Below, piece after piece: positions 58,722 through 64,000 of a stretch of DNA of 64,000 bases. The notes beneath the pieces were generated by a model. It saw only the letters and a program-made list of their open reading frames with translations, did not search any database and was not told the DNA's origin. Source of the DNA: Lycium barbarum. Lineage: Eukaryota > Streptophyta > Magnoliopsida > Solanales > Solanaceae. The DNA lies in NCBI RefSeq assembly GCF_019175385.1, contig NC_083348.1:1751001-1815000 (forward strand), read 5' to 3'. How positions within the stretch are numbered: the stretch's first letter is position 1; each line of letters opens with the position of its first letter. Made by a program: the position numbers and the translations under genes.

Positions 58722-61441
58722 ATGTCCAGTTCACGCCGCAGGGCGAAGCCATGGAGGGAGTTCCTCATCGGAATCCTCTATGAAGAATTGGTGATTCACG
58801 AGAAAGACTTCAACCAACTAGACTGGCAAGGAGTTGTTCAAAAATTATATCATCAAACAGGCAAACAAATTGGTGTAACACAACTGCAGGCATTATGTAA
58901 AAAATTTAGAGATGAGACAAAGCAGTTCATGGATCTGTTACAAGTTACTGGTTATGAATGGAACCCAAATAACAACAAAGTAACTTGTAACGATGACGTC
59001 TGGGAACATATTTATTGGGTGAGTTTGTCAAAGCTTACTATATTTTTCGTGGTTGAAATTTTAGTCTAATAAATTTATTTTCTTTCACAGATCCATGGTG
59101 GTAAGAAGATGTTTAGAAATAAAGGGCTTTTACATTATAAAATGTTAAGGGAGATATTTGGCACTGCTAAATATGGCAATCACAGTGTCAATTGTAGGTT
59201 TCTTTCAGAATCAGATGATGGTAAGAACCAGACAAACAGGGCGCGTTCATCAAGGTCAATGTCAGCTCAGAGTTGTGATAATGTTTCTATTGTAGCAAAA
59301 GTCGGTGATGATATGCAGGATGTATGTATGGATAATAAAAGAAAGAAGAAAAGGAAGAAGCAGAGGGAGAAACATTGTGAAGAGGAAGTAAAAATTGTAA
59401 AATCTTCTCCATATTTCGAGAAAGTGCCTGACTATGAGGAGACTCGAAGTAGTCAAGCTATTTCTGATTTGTATATGAAGCCTATCAAGAGTGAGTGGAT
59501 GGTTACTCCGGAAATGCATCAGAGGAGTAACAAAAGGAAGAGAAAGAAAAATGCTAAACGTGGTGATGATGAGAAATTGGGAAATGATAAGAGGGAAATG
59601 GATGCCAATCCAGTCCTGACTGGTCCTCCTGATACAAAATTGGAAAATATTAATGAGAATGATAATAAACAATCTGCTGATTTAGATGAGGGAAGTGCTA
59701 CTGTTGCTTCAATTTCGGTTAATCGTGGTCATAATGCAGTGGTCAAGAGTATTGATGATCTCTTATCACAGTTTGTATACAAAGGTGGAAGCTTTAGTTC
59801 CGGTAAAAGGAGGACTCAAGATGAGAAGATTGTCCTCAAGTCACAAGTTAGTAGCCCTTTCTCTCGAAGGTTCAAAACAATGCAAAAGTCTTCGGAATCT
59901 GGCTCTATGATTGGAAATGAGAGTCATTTATCACATTCTGGGGAAGGAGGCTGCAGAACTATGTTTGAACCTTGCGTATCTCAGAATCAGATTGATGGCA
60001 AGATGATTGAACAGAAAGCACGAGTAGTTTCCCCTTACTTCGTGAACGCAAAGAATGGTGAAACTGAAGTGAAGAAAGGAAGGTTGGTAAAACGTGTGAT
60101 GAAAGGAAACGGAAAAAGTGACAAGAAATCACGAACCAAAGTTCGAGTGGTGTCCCCGTACTTTGCTAAGTCAACAGTGGGAGAAGACACAAAGGTAGGG
60201 GTGGATAGACCAAAGCCTTCTAAGAACTGTCTCACCAAAAGGAAGGTTTCTCCCTACTTTCAGACTGCACACCGTGAAAAGAAGAAGAGTGGAAAAAGTT
60301 CAAAAGGGCAGAAATCTCTCCTCTCTGCTTCCCAGAAAAGAGATGAGGCTTATTTAAGGAGGAGTGAAGACAACACTTGGGTACCTCCGCGATCCCATTT
60401 TAATCTTCTCCAAGAAAACCATGCTCATGATCCTTGGAGGGTGTTAGTTATTTGCATGCTTCTAAATTGCACCACTGGTGTGCAGGTAATTGTTGCCACT
60501 GTTCCCTTTCTTAAGTAGTCACGGGTTATTGAGATGTTTGGCTTATGTTGCTAGATAAAGTTTCCTGCATATTAAGCAGCAGCATCCTATGGGCAATTAG
60601 GAAGCAAATTTTAGACCTAAAAGTGATATATAGGCAGATTCCATTCTCAAAATAGGGGATATACAGGCAGTTAACTGGTGAAATTATTGTGTCAAAGTAT
60701 CAGCTAATTGATAAACGTAAATACTTCTGATAAAGCCTTTCCATTTCTAGTCACATAATAGAACAAATGCAAGGGATAGACCCAAGCATCAAAGCTCAAG
60801 TGTTTTGGGATAATTTATTGCTTTGCATTAGCTTAAAAGTACTGGTGGACCTATTTAATGAACAATATGTAAGGGACAGCCAATTTTGTGTGGGGCATTC
60901 CCCTTTTCCCGTGGTTCGGGTTGCTTGTTGATCAGAAGTGAAGCAATGAGAGCCACATAGTTATTTGTGTCTTATATTTTGTATAATGACCTTGTTATGT
61001 GAGGGTTCTGTTTATGAGATCACATACTAATAGTGAGCACATGCATGTAGGTTGAGAGAGTGCTAGCAGAGTTTTTTACTCTGTGTCCAAATGCAGTGGT
61101 TGCTACAGAGGTTGCTGCAGAGGATATTGAAAATCTGATACGACCTTTAGGATTATATAGGAAGAGGTCACTGGATATTCAACGGCTCTCTCAAGAATAT
61201 CTCGGAAAAACTTGGACTCATGTCACACAGCTGCATGGCATTGGCAAGTAAGACACGCAACTAAATGGATTTTAGCTCCTCATCACAGAGAAACTGAATT
61301 GATGCTTCTGTTTAACTTTCCAGGTATGCAGCTGATGCCTATGCAATATTTTGTACGGGCAAGTGGGATCGAGTACATCCAAATGATCATATGCTAACTA
61401 AATACTGGGAATTCCTGCATGAAATCCATGGAAATGGCTAG
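58722..61441 (+). CDS. MBD4L: MBD4-like DNA glycosylase with Myb/SANT-like N-terminal domain
   Basis: Four exons (58722-59018, 59091-60485, 61051-61247, 61324-61441) join in phase into 668 residues. Residues about 8-130 are a Myb/SANT-like domain (Myb_DNA-bind_3 pattern): [40 protein letters not shown], then [10 protein letters not shown]. Residues 130-530 are low-complexity with lysine-rich clusters ([12 protein letters not shown]) fitting nuclear location, and four SPYF motifs at about 205, 413, 453 and 485. Residues about 535-668 are the HhH-GPD glycosylase: [36 protein letters not shown] (helix-hairpin-helix), [12 protein letters not shown] with the catalytic Asp. Family members remove T or U from G mismatches arising by deamination of 5-methylcytosine or cytosine. 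As in other plant MBD4-like proteins no methyl-CpG-binding domain is visible. A run into an exon further upstream is possible but not needed for an ORF. Confidence 0.9.
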
Positions 61442-62880
61442 GCCTAAGGGTTCAATGTATTTACTTGAAGTTAACAGCAGATAATGCGTAGTTAGGGGTA
61501 TATTTTGGGGGTCAGTTACATATTTTTGGTAGATTAACCTCTGGACTTTTTTAGTGGTATAGAAGCCTTATGGTACTTACTAGGCAACTGTTTTAATATA
61601 TCATCTCTGTATATGACAGGTGCTAACTTCCTTTTCCAAGAGTATGTAAATCCTTGTTCTATTTTATGGCTCAATACATATTGAACATCTAATATATGCT
61701 CAAACTGTCCCCATTAAACACAAATTTGACAATTGTAGATCAAGTTCAATCACATGCTACTGACATGGAAACATATCACAAAACAAGCCAAAGGTCCGAA
61801 AAAGAGACAGAGAAGTTAACTGGAAATGGATGATTTTCGCTGTGGTTTACTCTTTCCGGCAATATTTTTTTTCCTGACGTTAGTGTTTGAACCGGAATAT
61901 TAAGAAAGAGTGCATTTTCTCATAAAGTGTTCAATAGATGAAGAGAAAGACGTCTTCACTAATTCTCAAGCATTTGATTGTTTTTTGTTCTTCAACCCAG
62001 TTTTTGATCATTTTTAAAATGGCAGACACAGCATAAAGGTTGAATTTAGATATAAAAGGGTCAAATATTGTGCTTTTCGCGGAAAAGAGAGGAGTATTTG
62101 GGTGCCAAGCATCTCGATTTTTTCCAGTAAAGGTGCTTCTTCATCTAGGAGTAGTTGTTGTTTTAGGTCTAATAGTGGTGTTTATGATGGTTTAGATCAC
62201 GCTTTTTAAAGTGTGGTTAAAGATCTAATATGTTGTAGTATCTAACCTAGGGAAGGCAATGGGGCGGTGAGTTGTTCTGTATAAGCAGGGCGGGATAAAT
62301 GATATGTTTTAAAATCTTAGGCGGAGCGGGGTGGTTGTGGGTTTATTCCACTAACTAATATATGGACATTTTAGCATTCAACTACTCAAGTAGAAATATC
62401 ACTGGCCACTGTAAGTTCTGTAATTTTTTTAGATTGACTTAAAAAGTTTCATGTAGTTTCCAAGAGCTTTATCATGAATCATAAGAATAAAAGTTAATTT
62501 CGACAGAATGTGCTGTTACAGAACCAATTTTCAAAAGCTTATACGCTGCCAGTTAAAAGAATTTTACAAAACATAAACAGCTCCTGTCATTATGAGAAGC
62601 AGCTTAATATGTTTTTGCTTCTATTGAGAAAACGCGACAAAACTGTAGCAATAAGTGATATCATTCTAACACATTTTCTTTGGAAACTAATCAAAGTTTG
62701 GTTTTTATGTTTATGATTTATAATTTTTAACAACTGCATTCATTATTAATATATTTAACGTTAGTGATAGTTTTATCCGTTGTTCAAATCAGTACTCCTG
62801 AAAAGAATCGTTCACCAAGAAATGTTTTTCCGTAGTGTAAAGGAGCGAAAATTAGTACAAACTACATGCTAACAAAAACA
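61442..62880. other. 3' flank of the MBD4-like gene, intergenic
   Basis: The first few hundred bases are probably 3' UTR; no clear AATAAA was picked. At about 62245-62345 and 62930-63055 'ggggcgg' and 'gcggggtgg' words, on both strands, suggest an old split repeat. No gene is seen. Confidence 0.4.
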
Positions 62881-62897
62881 ATTACAACAATTACTCA

Positions 62898-62921
62898 AAA
62901 AAAAAAAAAAAAAAAAAAAAA
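62898..62921. repeat. Poly-A run
   Basis: About 24 consecutive A residues, possibly a retroposon tail. No source sequence was recognised on either side. Confidence 0.8.
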
Positions 62922-63072
62922 GAATTGAAGCGGGGTGGCCGGGGCTGGTTGAAAAGAGATTTCTTTTCCTATACAGTGCGGGGTGGAGCAGTTGAAGTCT
63001 TCACGGGTTAAGGTTAAACCCGGCCCGCAACTACCTCGCTCCACCTCACCCCGCTACATATAAGAAAAAAAA

Positions 63073-63290
63073 AGCTACATATAAGGTGTATGAATATTCC
63101 TAATAACGTGAGACCTTTTAAGGAAAGTCGTGCGAGCTTGACCCAAAATCGAACAATATCACATCGTATTAAAAGTATATTTAGGCCAGTTTAGACCAAC
63201 AATACAATTCCCACTACTAGCTAGACTTTATTGGCATTCTAGCTACTAATTAGTGAATAATTTGTGAGTGTTAATAACTTGTCATTATTT
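63073..63290. mobile_element. TRIM-like LTR remnant
   Basis: The LTR words 'agctacatataaggtgta', 'gtgagaccttttaaggaaag' and 'aacaatatcacatcgtatta' match the TRIM LTRs at 35707 and 36163 with many changes. The right flank ('actactagctagactttatt', 'tttgtgagtgttaataact') matches the remnant at 11206-11410, so the two share a larger unit. Confidence 0.5.
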
Positions 63291-64000
63291 AAGACTAGAC
63301 GGGCATGGCACGGGCAAAACTCTAAGGTAATGAAATTGTAACTCGCTTAGACCAAGCAATTGCACTACAAATGTTTATCAATTTTTTTTTTTGGGGGTCA
63401 GGATGACCATCACTTGTGAGCACGTCTTCATTCAAAATTACAGTACACTTTGCTAAAGCCGAAATAGTTAATCGCACTCTCTACAAATGAAATCTGAAAC
63501 ACTCATCAATCAAGCATTCTAAATTCATCTAGCACTGCAACAACTTTCACACTTATGCAATAGACATTATCAGGATGCCTCTGTTGCATGTGAAAAGTAG
63601 ATACAATAACAAAAGACTTCTATATACTTCATTGTGATTAATAGCTACTTTTATATCTACAATATATGGTGAAAGAGATAAGTACATTATCTAGTAGCAC
63701 CATATTCAAATATAATAAACACTAGTGACATTTGACCCTTGCTTAGCCCGGGTTCGAACCAATATTAAGAGTTAAATTTGCAATCCTTTTCAGTCCGTTC
63801 TTTTTGGCATTAAGTTATTGAAAAAATAGTTCAACATTTTCTGCAAATTCGTACAAATAAAATCATGATTGAGAGTTAAAAGAAGTAGAGTTTCTTTTTG
63901 TTTTCAAAATGCATGATATAAAAACACCTCTTCTTTTCATTTTAATGAAAGTTTTTTAGAGTATACACTTCAATAACTCAAATTGAGTTTGACTGTATGT
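63291..64000. other. Intergenic, no gene seen
   Basis: AT-rich sequence without open frames of interest or clear terminal repeats. Confidence 0.4.

Noticed and set aside
58820..58900. Separate Harbinger-type Myb gene upstream of the glycosylase
   Set aside because: The domain continues across the 59018/59091 junction in phase into the MBD4-like exon, so one gene is the simpler model.
59262..59672. 136-codon minus-strand open frame
   Set aside because: Antisense of MBD4-like exon 2, where lysine-rich codons give open leucine/phenylalanine-rich frames.

Overview
This is a plant nuclear window: AT-rich, intron-containing genes widely spaced among nested transposable elements. A SolS/TS-type tRNA-derived SINE remnant, Helitrons ending in a GCACGGGC hairpin plus CTAG, and the LTR families suggest an asterid eudicot, most likely Solanaceae; I cannot name the species.

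Three spliced genes can be rebuilt with in-phase GT/AG junctions. (1) A divergent FKBP-type peptidyl-prolyl isomerase gene of the nuclear FKBP43/53 kind, minus strand, 13558-18520, nine exons. (2) A plant HhH-GPD base-excision DNA glycosylase, minus strand, 36618-40567, five exons. (3) An MBD4-like thymine/uracil DNA glycosylase, plus strand, 58722-61441, four exons, whose N-terminus is a Myb/SANT-like (Myb_DNA-bind_3) domain followed by four spaced SPYF motifs. Genes 2 and 3 are both DNA-repair glycosylases about 18 kb apart.

Left part (1-13557): a minus-strand Ogre/Tat-like LTR (1-6380, broken by a Helitron at about 676-2753), a small split coding remnant (6554-9661) interrupted by a 2.9 kb solo LTR with a perfect TSD, then low-information sequence with a TRIM-like LTR remnant and a SINE.

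Middle (18521-36336): a Stowaway MITE, a Copia LTR-PBS fragment, a second Helitron in reverse orientation (22057-24775), and a decayed Copia element (24999-35049, TSD AAAAC) carrying two solo LTRs, each with its own TSD (ATATT and AAATA). A LINE 3' fragment and a complete TRIM element follow.

Right part (40568-64000): a dense MITE field (hAT, Stowaway and Tourist types and a long foldback). A Tourist-like element is split by a 9.6 kb Mutator-like element with TIRs of about 220 bp and the 9-bp TSD CATAACTAA. This MULE carries a plant mobile domain (PMD/MAIL-type) gene that is now a pseudogene, and is itself interrupted by a 4.7 kb Ogre-like solo LTR (TSD ACTAC). The MBD4-like gene starts about 0.9 kb beyond the MULE, with a hAT-like MITE just before its start codon.

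No CRISPR array, operon or rRNA gene is present, and I see no convincing tRNA gene. Exon boundaries come from splice signals, phase and family resemblance read by eye, not from alignment or RNA data.
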